Source of the DNA: Wyeomyia smithii
Taxonomy: Eukaryota; Arthropoda; Insecta; Diptera; Culicidae
NCBI RefSeq assembly: GCF_029784165.1
Contig: NC_073696.1
Coordinates: 240,854,892-240,918,891, forward strand
DNA: 64,000 nt
Direction: 5' to 3'
The notes under the pieces are model-generated. The model saw nothing but the letters and a program-made list of their open reading frames with translations, was not told where the DNA came from and searched no databases. The position numbers were made by a program, and so were the translations under genes. Positions 1-11,960 of this stretch are shown here, in pieces; the first letter of the stretch is position 1, and each line of letters starts with the position of its first letter.

Positions 1-1064
1 TGTAAGTATGACAGTATGACAGTAGCAAGAGACAAATCGAAATTTAAATAATAACAGATTCAAAAAGAGATGCAAAAGATTAAAGAATAAAGCAGATGAG
101 AAAGTGACGGGACATTTTAAGTGCACATAGAAGATGATATGAGGTGTTAAGAACACGCCAGTTATTAGACGAACATTGTAAATCAAGACAGAAGAAAACG
201 ATAAATATTTAATCAACGCGGTTTGTGCAATGAAAAGATTTATTTATGAATCAGACAGGAAATACTTGACAAAGGACAAGAAAAGATTGAACCAATGCGG
301 TTTGTTCGATGAAAACATGATGAAACAAAAACAGAGAGATGAAAAAATAATACATTGTGCGGAAACAGATTTATTTTATTGAAAACTGTTATTAGAAGAA
401 GGAGGAAAATATTTGGAAAGAACGCAAAATGAAGAAAATATGTAACCAAAGCAACGAATTGATGCTATTTTTTTTAAATTGAAGAAAGTTATTTGAACTC
501 TTTTTGATGAAAAACAAAAGCGTTAATAATGGGCCACAAGACAAGTTAAACTGATATTTTAAAGCGGAAAGTAAAAGCCTAATACAGATAAATGGATAAA
601 TATGTGTCGAAATGATTTCAAATGTAAAAAAAAAAAAACATCAAATAACAAAGTTAGAGAGTGCATAATGGAAAAGAAGTAATCAATGCACAATTGAATG
701 TTATATTTGTAAAATCAGATGAATCAAATACTGAAATACTAAATCAAATCTAATACAAATGATGTACAATTTAGTAGGAAAAGAAAAATTATGTTAACCG
801 AAGAAAAAGAAAAACGGGCATAGTGTTTAAGTAGAAGATTAGAAGATATAATAGAATGTAGAATGTGTAGAATGAAGCCCGTACGCGAGTGAACAGTAGT
901 TTTAAACAGCAAGTGGAAAAAGTAACGAAACCAAAAAAGAATTGATAAAATAATGGCAAAAAAATAATGCACCACTTGCTAAGTAGGGCAACTAGCATCT
1001 AAGAATTGACAACGAGACGAGTTCCTGATCCTCGAAGACGACCGAGGTGATTACAACGGATGCT
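1..1064. other. AT-rich stretch, no gene seen
   Basis: Strongly A/G-biased on the plus strand, with many GAAAA and AAGAAG runs. The open frames on either strand are low-complexity and match no family I know. I see no splice-bounded exon, RNA gene or clear repeat boundary here. Confidence 0.5.
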
Positions 1065-1240
1065 GAGATGGGGACATACCATAATGCCCAGTATGACGCG
1101 AAAAGGGAAGCAGACGGTTTTGAGGGGAGTTGAACGGCGGGTGTCTATGGTCGAGATGGGGCATACCATGATGCCCAGTACAGCGCGAAAAGGAAAGCAG
1201 ACGGTTGCGAGGGGAGTTGAACGGCGGGTGTCTATGGTCG
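1065..1240. repeat. Tandem duplication, two units of 87-88 bp
   Basis: Two adjacent units start with GAGATGGGG (1065 and 1153), each running through a GACGG/GAGGGGAGTTGAACGGCGGG block to TCTATGGTC. A third GAGATGG begins at 1240 and diverges at once. The units differ by a few substitutions. Open frames across it on both strands only reflect that 88 is close to a multiple of three; I do not call a protein. Confidence 0.8.
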
Positions 1241-1250
1241 AGATGGAGGT

Positions 1251-2516
1251 AAAGCCAAACGATATTACCAAGAGGAGACGAGCAGTATCCAGTTTTTGAA
1301 GAGGCCAGATGTGCAACAGAATTCAATCAAAGCGGCTCATGGTCGAACCTGAATCGAGACTTCAGCGCGAAGACGAATACATCAAACTATGCAAAGAAGG
1401 GAGTAATAATTTGCTCCAAATATATATTACTCATAGAGAGTTATTGACTTCTACAAATAAGGATTCGAGGTCAAAGCCAAACAAGTAAAATGACGCTATA
1501 AAATTTTGCTCGTGTTTAATCAACTATGTTCTTTCCGCACTACGATCTGAAAGTGTGCGCACATATGTTAGCGGGTAATTGGACACCCCGCGCAGACAGT
1601 TAAAGATGATAAACCAAGTGACTGCATTATGCAACAGAGCCAGTGGCAATCGCAAATCTTTTCGCCACACGGCGCGTAACAATACTATCAGCCAAACAAA
1701 AATACAGCCGATCTATGTCAAAGGGACACGGCTAACCCAACATTAAAGTTCAACAACACATTCTGAACAATCATAAAACAACCAGCTGAACTGCAGCCTT
1801 AAATTAAAGTGCAATGATAACCATTGAACTATTGCAAATAACCCGATGAAGCCTTAAAGATGAGTTCGCGAGGATTACATCACAAACAACCGATGAGAAC
1901 CTCTACTGCCAGACGCACCCTCCCGTTTCAAACCCCCTGTAACCCGTCGCTTGAATCCGACAGCCAAGCAGCGGATATCTACAAGGCGCAGCACACCAGT
2001 TCGAGCGGCGCTTAAACACGACAGCTGAAATTTCATTGGCCAGAGAAAAAAAAACATATTATAAAAAAACCAACGGTGTATATAGTTGCATAAAAACTAG
2101 AATAATTGTAATAGAAAAATAATTGCAATAAAAAAAAAAGAGAAAAACACACCTATCGGCCATCAGAACAGACCGTGTGTCCATTGTCTCTTCTAGATAA
2201 TGGCCAACTAGGCGGGGTGGCAGATGTGACGTCACACCCTGCGAAGAACCCAAAGCTCCGTCACGAGCCTTATAATCAAAGTTTAATTTTGTTCCTAGGA
2301 GGGCATAGCCTTCTGCTATGCTTTAGTCAGGCGAAACATTTGGTTCCCTTGACAGAGGACCGCGAACGTCTCTGTCAACACTCTATGTATCAACAGATTA
2401 TGCCACAGGTGGCAAAGAACTTCGCGCAGCCTTCTGCTGTGCTACAGGCAAACAAACTCGAATAAAATAAACAAGTTTTGTGTTATAAACAAAACAGAAG
2501 TCGCCGGTTCAACGGT
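1251..2516. other. No gene seen; short hairpins at 2.3-2.4 kb
   Basis: Base composition is more balanced from 1845 to 2040, but no recognisable protein results. Two hairpins are visible: GCATAGC/GCTATGC around 2306-2325, and TTGACAGAG/CTCTGTCAA around 2349-2379 (nine perfect pairs). An A-rich tract sits at 2110-2150. The stretch may be internal sequence of a decayed retroelement, but I cannot show that. Confidence 0.4.
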
Positions 2517-2757
2517 GTTGATGCTCTCGCATGCGTTCTATCGTACATGCGGTACTAGATTATAGGTTAAGAGATTAGTAAGGTAAACAGAGAGTGGAGA
2601 AAGTCTCTCTCTCTGAGTTACCGGTAGGGTATATTTAAGTAGTGATGTACGAAAATAAAGTCAGTTAGTCCACCGTTATCTTGTGTATTAATTCCGCGCC
2701 AAAGGCGCGTACAGGGATATCTAGTAGAAGAATTCCCTGGTAGGTTATAACCTACAC
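2517..2757 (+). mobile_element. Possible solo LTR (uncertain)
   Basis: The block starts TGTTGATGC and ends CTACACA. Inside are a TATA-like TATATTTAAG near 2630 and AATAAA near 2654, as expected of a retrotransposon LTR promoter and poly(A) signal. No matching 5-bp target duplication is visible at the edges, so the boundaries and the call are tentative. Confidence 0.3.
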
Positions 2758-2818
2758 AAATTCATTTAAATATAAACAAAATGGAGCTGAGTATAAATGT
2801 ATACAAACAAAATTTTAA

Positions 2819-3133
2819 CAGGGTGTCGAAAATCCGGAAAATCCTGTAAAATCAGAGAAACTGACAAATATGCAGGGAAAAATATTCAATCGAAATGCGA
2901 TTATTTTTCGAACGACTCTCTAGCGCAGAAACTGATTTTCTAGCATAAAAGGCTGAAGATACGGTTCGGTTTCATAATCGATTGAATAATTTTTTCACTG
3001 GGATTTTAAAGTTGCATTAATCTACGTTGCACTTTTTCGTGCCAAATGCTAAAAAATATCAGGGGTATTAATGTTACTGGGAATATCAGGGAAAACCAGG
3101 GAATTTGGTTTTGGAAACTTTTTCGCCACCCTG
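2819..3133. mobile_element. Short TIR element, CAGGGTG family, copy 1
   Basis: About 315 bp with inverted ends CAGGGTGTCGAAAA and TTTTTCGCCACCCTG. The interior holds GGAAAATCC/CAGGGAA-type words and no coding capacity. It shares ends with the larger element at 40749-42435, so it is probably an internally deleted relative. The flanks (TTTTAA and TTTAAT) are only loosely alike. Confidence 0.65.
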
Positions 3134-3235
3134 TTTAATCAGTAGAATATTCAATTCATCAGTAATATTCTTGGACAAGCTCTTTATAAACGGCGGTGGT
3201 GAGTCTACATGAAGAACTGATATTATAGAATTACC

Positions 3236-4014
3236 CAGGGTCCGTTAATAAAAAGGTATTCTGGACTGACTAGTGCATCAGTAGTAGCGAGGCTGTGACG
3301 TGTTAGCTTTGCAAGTTGCATGGAGTTTTTCAAGCAATAAATAGTATATTTGACACGGCCCTGTTGCATTTTTGTTTTCTTCTGTTTCAGTTTAATGTAC
3401 ATATATTATTTTAATCAAAACCTTGGGTTATTTAGAGTGCCTGTATGAGTGAACATAATCTGAATCTCCCAGAAACACTAGTTTTGATTAATTTTACTTA
3501 AGTCTTATGTACACTATTTATTCAGAAATTCGATGAAGTTTTGTTTAGTTTTAAGCAGTACTGCGATGTATGTGTACATAAACCACACAGACTTGACCTG
3601 CCCTATCTTCATGGACTTTTGCCGATACACTTTTTATAAATTTTATTAGAGCGTAGATTCTGGTCTAAAAGCCTCTCCAACATCCTATATGTGAACGTTC
3701 ACGGAAACATTATCTCATAAATTTACCTACTGGACAAAAACAAAAATCTATGTTCCTTCTTTTCATCTGAAATGTTAATATCATACTTTAGCCTATGGAT
3801 ATTCCGTTGCAGTCGTAGGATCAGTTCAGACACGCTGTTTGTTTCAGCTTTCAAGGGATACTAGAAGCAATATATTTCGTTTTATGTTACGTCGCTATGA
3901 AATGCTATGCATTTGTCGCACTCCGTCATAGGCTAACACGTCATAGTTAGTGTATGTGTGAATCGTGTATCGACACACTTCGAGTCCAGAATACCTGTCC
4001 ATTAACGAACCCTG
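3236..4014. mobile_element. TIR element of about 0.78 kb
   Basis: The ends are long imperfect inverted repeats. The left begins CAGGGTCCGTTAAT and runs into GGTATTCTGGACT; the right reads AGTCCAGAATACC then ATTAACGAACCCTG. The match covers about 30 bp. A second inverted pair, GACGTGTTAGC/GCTAACACGTC, lies inside. No transposase frame is present. A non-autonomous DNA transposon is the simplest reading; the superfamily is unknown because no target duplication is clear. Confidence 0.7.
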
Positions 4015-6010
4015 AGGATTGTTTTTAATCAAAAAGGAACAACTGTGCAAAGTTTCTGCGAAAACGAAAATGATCGATCACGATCGATTTTCGAAGTAGA
4101 GTGGACTTGTTTTATATATACACTGGTGAAAATAATTATTTCGCCACCTCTAATATAATGCTTTTTCATAAAGTTCTTGAACAAGAATATTTTGTTGTTG
4201 TGTTTCTATAATCTGTGAACGATTGCCTACTATTTTGTGCAAATTAATCATTTGAATATAAGGTCTATACATACATTGTTAGATCATTTCATTAATTCAA
4301 GGTGGAAATAAATATAACACCATTTCGAAAAAACTTTTCTAATCAAATACTTTGCGATAAAACTCAAAAGCAAATATGATTAGTAATCTGTTGTTTCAAC
4401 TTTAGTCTATATAACCTCTTGAAGTGTTTTGGTATAGAATATATAAGAGATTTCAGCGTATTGGGAGTAATTTTAGCCTACACGTGGATGATAGCTTTTT
4501 CCAGCTGTTCAGCAGCTTTGAATTCCCTGCCATGTGCCAATAAATTCACTGATAACATTCCCCATTCATTGTTTAAAGGATTCAAGCCCGAACTACACGA
4601 TGGCCAATCCATTACAGCAAAATTTTGGGTTACTAGAAATTTTTGGTTTCACCGGCTGTCTAAAATAAAGCAATATATTATTGAAAAATAACTTTTTCGT
4701 TTATAACTTATTCCGGGAATGAAATTACAACTTCCTCTAACCATACCCAGGACTTCTCGAAATTCATTCTGCTTTATATGAAGCATATTGGAGTTTTTCT
4801 GGTGTTAATAATGATTATTCAAACAATTACGACAACTCCATCGAAGATGCGTGCTTTTCTCGTCTCCTGAGACATCGGAATCATCAAGATAGAACTTTTT
4901 CATCACTGGAAATCTCTCTGGACAATTTTGCATTTCAAAATAAGCATTTCTCGAAGAAATTCAAGCGTGTTTTTTGTTTACCGCGGGCGAAGTCGTGGTA
5001 TAGCGACTGCTGTCCTGTATGGAAAATTTGAGTCGGATTTTGAATTTTGTTGGATGTTGACTGGCGACTAGAAAGTTTATTTCTGCATTTATTTCAGCTG
5101 ATGAAAGCTTGGATTCAACAGTAAGGCGCTATACTGTTATTTGTTTCTACCTGTTGAGCTTGGTCGTCCGCTAGAACGTTTCCTAGTAGGCATATTGAGT
5201 ACCAAGTAGGCATAATTTTATACGACATTCCTTCCTATCAAGTCTACGAGCAACCTTGGGAGTTCCACAAAAGATCAAAATAATGGTCGCAGTGGTCCAA
5301 ATCATACAAAAATAAACCTTGGGAGTAGAAAACCCTTCCTAATTTCAAACATCGATTTTACTCCGCTCATTTTCCGTTAAAACCGTTTTCTGTAGCATGG
5401 TCCATTAGCATTATTTTAAAGTACGTATGCCTTAAACAATATCTTACAACCTTCAGTTCGCCTGGTTAACAGATATTTTGAATAATATTGAAGTCAGACA
5501 CGCACTAGTGAACTGAACTAAGAAACTAACATGATGGCGTTATAATTATTTCCATCTCTTAACACACAAAACAAGTATTCCATGCTCACAAACAAAGTGA
5601 TAACTCAAAATGTAAACACAGATAACAGACATCCAAGCTAGAACAAAAAACTCAAATCGCGTGTAAAATTTCAAATTCTTGCTCGTTTGGAACGCCAACG
5701 ACATCTTTCTGCAACTTGCGACTTTAACCACTTTAGTGATGGCAGCGCTGGATAACAGTCAAAGCTGCCAGACGCATAAAAATTCTCACAGATTATAAAG
5801 TCGTTGTTTTTGCTACGATTTTGTGAGGTATTGTGTATAAATTTATCGCAAATATAAACTGGGATTGAATAAAATTGTCGATAACATACAAATTACGACT
5901 GCTCAAAATTTTTACCTTAAAAAACCGCAACACTTCCTAATGCGATAATATCGATAAAAGCTAAAAAACTATCGATTTTATCAAATCATTGACTACCAAG
6001 TGTGAACTCC
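4015..6010. other. AT-rich, no gene supported
   Basis: The longest frame is a 90-codon plus-strand ORF (4419-4691) with no recognisable domain and no splice context. Nothing else stands out on either strand. Confidence 0.4.
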
Positions 6011-6085
6011 CAGATGGTCTCGAGGTACGATGCTGGCCTAAAAAGCCAGTCGTCGTAGGTTCGAGTCTTGGCTCGGCGTTATTGT
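6011..6085 (+). repeat. tRNA-derived SINE-like head
   Basis: An internal RNA polymerase III promoter is visible: an A-box-like TGGTCTCGAGG and a B box GGTTCGAGTC about 40 bp later. Between them a 5-bp stem (CTGGC/GCCAG) closes a 7-base loop, as in an anticodon arm. The outer acceptor strands do not pair, so I call a SINE head or decayed tRNA relic rather than a tRNA gene. A related head is at about 43247. Confidence 0.5.
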
Positions 6086-6209
6086 TTTGGCAAATTTTTC
6101 TTCAAAGGCGTTGATTCTTAATAATCTCAACAGCGTATAACATGTTTTCTTCTTAACAACAACCAAAGACGTAAAATAACATTCAGCAAAACAATAAGGT
6201 GATCAAAGT

Positions 6210-7089
6210 CACCCCGGAATGACAGACTATTGAGCATGAGCATGAGCATGATTGACCGCCCGCGGTTGCTACTCCGTTATTGCCAGATCAGCTGTAATTA
6301 CACAGAGAACCAATGGATGATGCTTGAGATTAACATTCATCCTCAATGTGTAAAAACTGGTGACCTTAATCTTTATATTAGGCAATACCAGCGCCGGCCG
6401 CATCCGAATGCAGGTCAAAGAAGGAGTGTGTATGGGAATATGTTGACGTGATACTCGCTTTATTGGAAGCCGAGAACACCTCTGCACTTCCACGAGAAAT
6501 CACTGGGATGTTGGAAAAAAGGGGTAGGGTTCGCAGCAGGGTTCGTTTTGGTAAACGATGCGCTGAATTCGAGCACCGGTTCATAATAACAAGTATCGTG
6601 CGAACGAGTTCATATTGTCTTTTACGGAAATCATAACGCGATCCGAACTCATTCTATTTGATAATGTAACACTGCAAAAAAAAGCTAACGCGAGGATACC
6701 GGACCTATGGCTCGATTTATACATATTGAAATATTCAGACACCTTTTATGATCTGATGACATTTTTGGCAAATCAGAAGTATAGTACATATAAGATATAC
6801 AAGTAAAACGGAATATTCGATTGATGGTTTCAAGCTTAATCACATACGTAATTATCAACTCGCGACATTCAAAAAGTTTAAGGACAAAACACCGGCCTCA
6901 TTAGGGAAAAGAGTATGAATTCGTATATGTCTTTCGCGTATTCCTCACAATTACGTTATCATACTGCGAACAATCACAAAAGAGCTCGATGTCGTTATTT
7001 GAACTGAAAACTACGCGCTACTCGGTTGTTAATTATCTAGAATCGCGTTTGAAGAAATATTTTTCCACCCCGGAATGACAGACTATTGA
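6210..7089. repeat. 24-bp direct repeat bounding about 0.86 kb
   Basis: CACCCCGGAATGACAGACTA plus TTGA occurs exactly at 6210-6233 and again at 7066-7089. The sequence between is AT-rich, with short unremarkable frames on both strands and no recognisable gene. A related GTCAAAGTCACC motif occurs at about 6202 and 7197. A duplication or the remains of a mobile element are both possible. Confidence 0.5.
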
Positions 7090-7417
7090 AGTAGTAACTG
7101 AATCTTGCTCAATGCATCCAGTACTCATTTTAAAAATATCAAACAATTTTGTATTCAGTATATTCTTAAATTATTTGAGATATATTCAAAAAAGTGGTCA
7201 AAGTCACCTCAGTTTACGCAGTTTATCCTGAATTTTCACGATCTTGCTTTAAAGTCAATGTAACCCGGCAAAACAGTAATTTCTAAACTTTGGTTACTGA
7301 ATCTAGTTTGGAAATTCAGGCTTCTTTTTCGTTAACCTTCCTCTTGATGTTAACCTCACTGCCGAAATTACTCTTTAAAAAAATGTCTCTGTTTAAAAAA
7401 AAATAATAATCTGGCTC

Positions 7418-7960
7418 TTAATACTGGGAGCATTGGCCCATAATACTACCTTCATGGTAGACCAATCGCTTCAAATTTTCTAAGAAATTTTCAATAGACT
7501 GCAGCTGTGGCACATTTTGAGGATTATATCCTTTCGGAATAAACCCGATATTGCCTTGCCGCAAATCCGCTAATGTTGCATTAGCATAGTGTGATAATGA
7601 AAGGTCTGGCCAGAACACTACTTTGTCATTTTTATGGTACTTATATTCTAAGTATTAAACCCATTTCATGCAGATATTTTTCACCGTTTTTGGAACAATC
7701 TGATATTTATTGCCCAGCGTTTCTGCGCTTAACTTCGCTCAAGCTTTGCTTTCTTGCAAAGTGCATTTTCGTCCGAAACCAGATTTTCTTTTGAAGGTAT
7801 TTTCATTCTCGAAGAGTTTTACATGTATATAAATGTTTTTTTTTTTTATATCCAATACTTTAAAATAGTGGAACACTTCACTTTTAGATTTTTTTTTGTT
7901 TCGCTCACAAAAATTGAAAATCAATTTACGACGGTCTTCTTCCGACAACACCTTTTTCTC
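7418..7960 (-). pseudogene. Decayed Tc1/mariner transposase, DD37E type
   Basis: Two minus-strand pieces belong to one transposase. The N-terminal part (7951 down to 7739) reads as a helix-turn-helix region ending in a GFGRK linker (usually GSGRK). The C-terminal part (from about 7650 down to 7418) carries FWPDLSLSHY and, 37 residues after that aspartate, the glutamate of QLQSIE, giving the D37E spacing of mosquito ITmD37E elements. The middle, with the first catalytic aspartate, is deleted, and stops separate the parts. It cannot encode an active enzyme. A second DD37E copy lies at 43446-44739. Confidence 0.75.
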
Positions 7961-8104
7961 AACTAAGGGTCACTTGACAGAATCGACTGATCGTGTTACC
8001 AGTTATATAACAGTGAATCTTCATTTTGTGGAGAAGGATTTTTCGATTAGTGCAGCACTTCGAAATCGTAGACCAATTTAAAAGCTGTTCGGATTTTTTT
8101 CCTC

Positions 8105-8651
8105 ACACGTTAGTAGTCAGTGGGTAGGGTTTCGATGATCCCAAGAGAGTACTGAATAGCAGCGACGTACACGAAAGCTGGAGCATCGAGATTGCAGCAA
8201 GCGGTAAAATTTTCGTGAAAAACACCGAAGCCAGTGGACTCATCTAGATTAGATCCGTCAGCGTATAAAACATTTTATTACAACTAACATGTTTAAATTA
8301 TTGGAAGAAATTTTAGGAATCTTTTTCGGTCGCAATTGATCCGGGATACCAGTAATGTCTTCTTTCATGGTGGTGTCGAAGAATAAAACATTATCAGAAG
8401 TATCTAAAAGTGCGACGTTGAAAGGAACGTTTGAAGACGGGTTAATATCTTGAGCCATAAAGTCAAAATATAAAGTCATAAATCTGGATTGAGATTGAAG
8501 GTCGCCCAACCTTTTGATATTTTCAATAACTATAACTGTGCATCGAATTAGCAACCGGTAAGAGAGATTCCAAAAATGATTTTTCACCCGCTAGCAGACT
8601 CATCGTATGGGTCGACTGCATGCAGCCCAAGGCAATACGCAAACAACGATA
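8105..8651 (-). pseudogene. Non-LTR retrotransposon fragment, post-RT and RNase H start
   Basis: Read on the minus strand from 8650 downward, it matches the second half of ORF2 of the element at 27521-33389: RCLRIALGCMQSTHTMS, then a long collinear block containing SRFMTLYF and INPSSN, then YADGS corresponding to the RNase H motif YTDGS. It stops soon after in the RNase H domain. Several stops and deletions break the frame. It is a truncated, older relative, cut at its 5' side by the TIR element starting at 8652. Confidence 0.8.
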
Positions 8652-9813
8652 CAGTAATCACCCGATTATATCTGTACCCGATTTTATCTGCCCCCGATTT
8701 TATCACATTTTTCACCCGATTTTATCATCATAAAACATTTCATTAAAAAAATGTCAAGGTGAACTGATTTTCTATTACGCTTCAATATTTAAGATATTTT
8801 TCATAATTCTGTGTATCATTCTGGATGCAGTTTACATTAAAAATTCAACCGATGCACAATGTTACATTTTGCTGTTATCGTGCGAATAATTGAATAGTGA
8901 TACAAATGTTTATTATAACCGTATAACATGTTCGGAGAAGTTTCAAAATATTTGAAAACGCATCTTTTGATGTAGAAAGCTGGGTGATCAATCCTCCTAA
9001 AAGTGAGATAGAATATTTACTTTTTCATTAGATAAAGATAGACGCTTGGTGTCTTAGGCAAAGTATTAGGTGATCTCAAAACAAGAAACTTTACAGAAGA
9101 CATCATGTTTCTATCTCTTACTTATTGCAAGCAACATAAAGTTTTCTATAAGAAGGCATTAAAAATCGTTATTTACATTTTAAGATTTTTCTGGTTGCAA
9201 TATGTGAGAGATATCAGCATGCTGTCTTCGGCAAAGTTTAGTGTTGTGAGAACATCTAATATTTTGCTTATGGTACTGCGCTACAAAAAAGCAAGTAATT
9301 CATTTTACCAATTCAAACAAAAACATGAACGAATAAAAAACTTAATTGTAATTTATTTGCAACTTCACTCCGTTTTTTAGGTTTTTTATTTTTTTAGGTT
9401 TGCTCAGAAAAGTTTTAGGCAACTGAATTATCTATCTATAAAAATGTTTTGAAAAAATAGTGATTTTTTATAGTCACTTTTTGTTTTCAGTACAGGATCT
9501 CAAATTGAATTTTTGAAATATTTTTTATAAAAGCTCAGACAGTTTTCTCAAATTCATCCCTTGACAACTTTTCTCTATCTTTTTTCATTATTCAGATATA
9601 TTGATTTATGAAAAAACAACTGCAGCTTTTTTCATATGTTTGTACAGATAAATTTTCCAAAAAAAATTAAAATCGCTGATTTTACGTATTTAGTTATGGA
9701 TTTAACATCCTCAATAAAAAAAAATTAAATTTTAAAAATTTCCCGATTTTATCACTTTCCCTATTTTATCACGCCAAAAATCATCAGGGTGAGATATAAT
9801 CGGGTGATCACTG
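8652..9813. mobile_element. Non-autonomous TIR element, 1.16 kb, CACCCGATTATATC ends
   Basis: The left end CAGTAATCACCCGATTATAT and the right end (reverse complement CAGTGATCACCCGATTATAT) differ at one base over about 20. The left flank is TA and the right flank TG, close to the TA target of Tc1/mariner/pogo elements. The words CCCGATTTTATC and CCCTATTTTATC recur just inside each end as subterminal repeats. A 91-codon frame (9105-9380) has no recognisable domain, so mobilisation would need a transposase supplied elsewhere. Confidence 0.75.
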
Positions 9814-11544
9814 TGAAGACAATTTTATGAGAATTTAAGTCATCAGATGGCAGCACTTACCGTCGGAGATCGGTCGTGTTCAAAATGTATGAAAAATATG
9901 GCAGTTAGGTATCTTGTTCTAGTTTTCTTTGGTGATATGCACCAGATAACCAAAGAAACAATGAACATTGCCTGAACATAGCTAGCCACATTGGAATAAG
10001 CCTGGTTGAACGTATTTTCTATGTTCTGTTTATTAGTTTTAAGCTGTGTAATGCTGATTCTTATATTTAATTCATAAAGGGCAAGTTGGTCATATGCACA
10101 TCATCAAAGAACTTGAATTACAAAGTATATCCTTTTACAGGTACAGTGCATTTCATGATGCAAACTAAACAATTCTACGACAGCGAAGACAGCATATGCT
10201 CTGTTTTGCAAAACCATTTATTTGGAACTATTGACAATTTGGTAAAAACTGCTGGTAGCTGGCATCATCTTCATTTCTTTGAATGTTTAAGTGCATTACG
10301 TACTTTAAGTACTCTAATAAAGTTTCAAGATAAGACTGGTAATGCCGTGGTTATGTTCCAATCATGTTTTTCACTGCGACCCTGATTGTGAGCGATCTGA
10401 GATGAAAATTTAAATTTTTCTCATATTACTAAGAAACGGGATGCAATTGATCACTTTTTATAATATTTTTCAAATAATGTTCATTTTGATTTTTACCGAT
10501 ACAGGATTTATCCAAAAGGAGCACTAGTATATGTCTAGTAAAACCTCTAAGACTATGAATGAAATTTCCATTGTTTATTTTAAGAAATAGCACCGTACAG
10601 TTGTTTGTCACGCATGAAATCCATGCATTTCCCTAGAAATGTGCGATTATTCGATACGTATTGATGATTTCTAAACTAAAAATTATCAATCACATTTACG
10701 AAACGAAAATAACGGTATTTTTAGTTAAAATCTAAAAATTTGTTCGACAAAATTTGATTAAGTTTTGACGCGGTTACGGAAATTTTACGAAAGTATAAAA
10801 ATTTGCCAAGGGCATTGTAGGGTTAACTTTGACAGGTACTTGAATCTTGTAGACGTTGTATTTGAGTGTTTTTGACACGAATTTTCAGTTGATCAGTTTC
10901 ACCCGATTACGATTACGGCATCCAATTGTTTTTATTTTTTGAATATTAGCTTTTAGATTACTTTCTATATTTTCGAATGGTTAATGCTTCGTTAGTTCCA
11001 GTTTGAGTAAGGTTCTCGAACTTTAATTTAAAATTTCCAACTGACAATACATTGATATTTTTAAAATACCTAATAATCCAAAACTGCAACAATTCGGTAA
11101 GAAACGGCATTTTTGTACGATCGTACCTAACTTCCTTGCTCTTGGACTTATCACTGATGCTTATAAAATAAATATCGACTCAACATAAAAGTTTTTTTTT
11201 GCCAAAAAAAAATGCTTAAATGTTTTGTCTTAAACCCAAAAAACGAGTCGTCCGTGTAAAATTATATCACACTTTTCCAGGTCGAACCACCAACCAAAAA
11301 TTATAAAATACGCAACGTTTTCTTTTAATGATAATCTCTACGTCCATAAAGTAAGCTCTATAAACAAGTTGACGACCAAATGGATTCTTTAAAGGAAATA
11401 AAATCAAAATTGCAAACTGACAATAAAATGGCCAAAGTTAGAGAAAGAAAATTAATTTTCAAAGGCCAGGTTCATACTTCAACAGATGAGCTCGGAAATA
11501 TGAGTAATCAAGCTCCAGTTTCTCTGGATAGATCCAATGTTGTA
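9814..11544. other. No recognised gene
   Basis: A 99-codon plus-strand frame (10086-10385) has fairly normal amino-acid composition but no motif I recognise and no splice signals that would place it in a gene. The rest is AT-rich with short frames only. Confidence 0.35.
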
Positions 11545-11960
11545 CACGCTCCCTGTCCTTGAGACTTATCTCATAGCAAACTATTTGACTTGTCTCTGTA
11601 GAACGTTCACATAACGATTGATCCCGAACACATTTCTTCTTCTGCAGCTGCACACAAGGGCAACTCTACACAGTAAAAAATTCTGAACATTTCACGTCAC
11701 GTAGAATATTTTCTCATTCAAATTTTAGTTGCTTTTGACGTGAACCACAATTTTTGTTTGAAAATTATATCATTTAAATTTGCGTGGAATATTATGGAAT
11801 TTTCTATCATAAGTGTTGGAGGCAATTCTTTATATGCGATTCGACATAAAGTTTTTTTTACGTGTAGCTATGTTACGTGTAAAGAGTAACAATGACTAAA
11901 TACGATGATGCATTCTTCCTAGGTTAGTTCTTCTTCGCAGATTAACATAACAAATGTGTA
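11545..11960. repeat. Diverged noncoding block, copy A of three
   Basis: Contains GCTCCCTGTCCTTG, ATTTGACTTGTCTCTGT, CACAAGGGCA, ACAATGACTAAATACGATGA and CATAACAAAT in that order. The same ordered words recur near 22915-23170 and 37735-37990, with spacers of varying length. Stops interrupt all frames. This is a dispersed duplicated block of unknown role. Confidence 0.6.

Noticed and set aside
4419..4691. 90-codon ORF with a short hydrophobic N-terminal stretch
   Set aside because: No domain, splice context, promoter or relatives recognised; length expected by chance in AT-rich DNA.
6011..6085. Functional tRNA gene
   Set aside because: A and B boxes and an anticodon-like arm exist, but the acceptor strands do not pair and no terminator is placed as expected.
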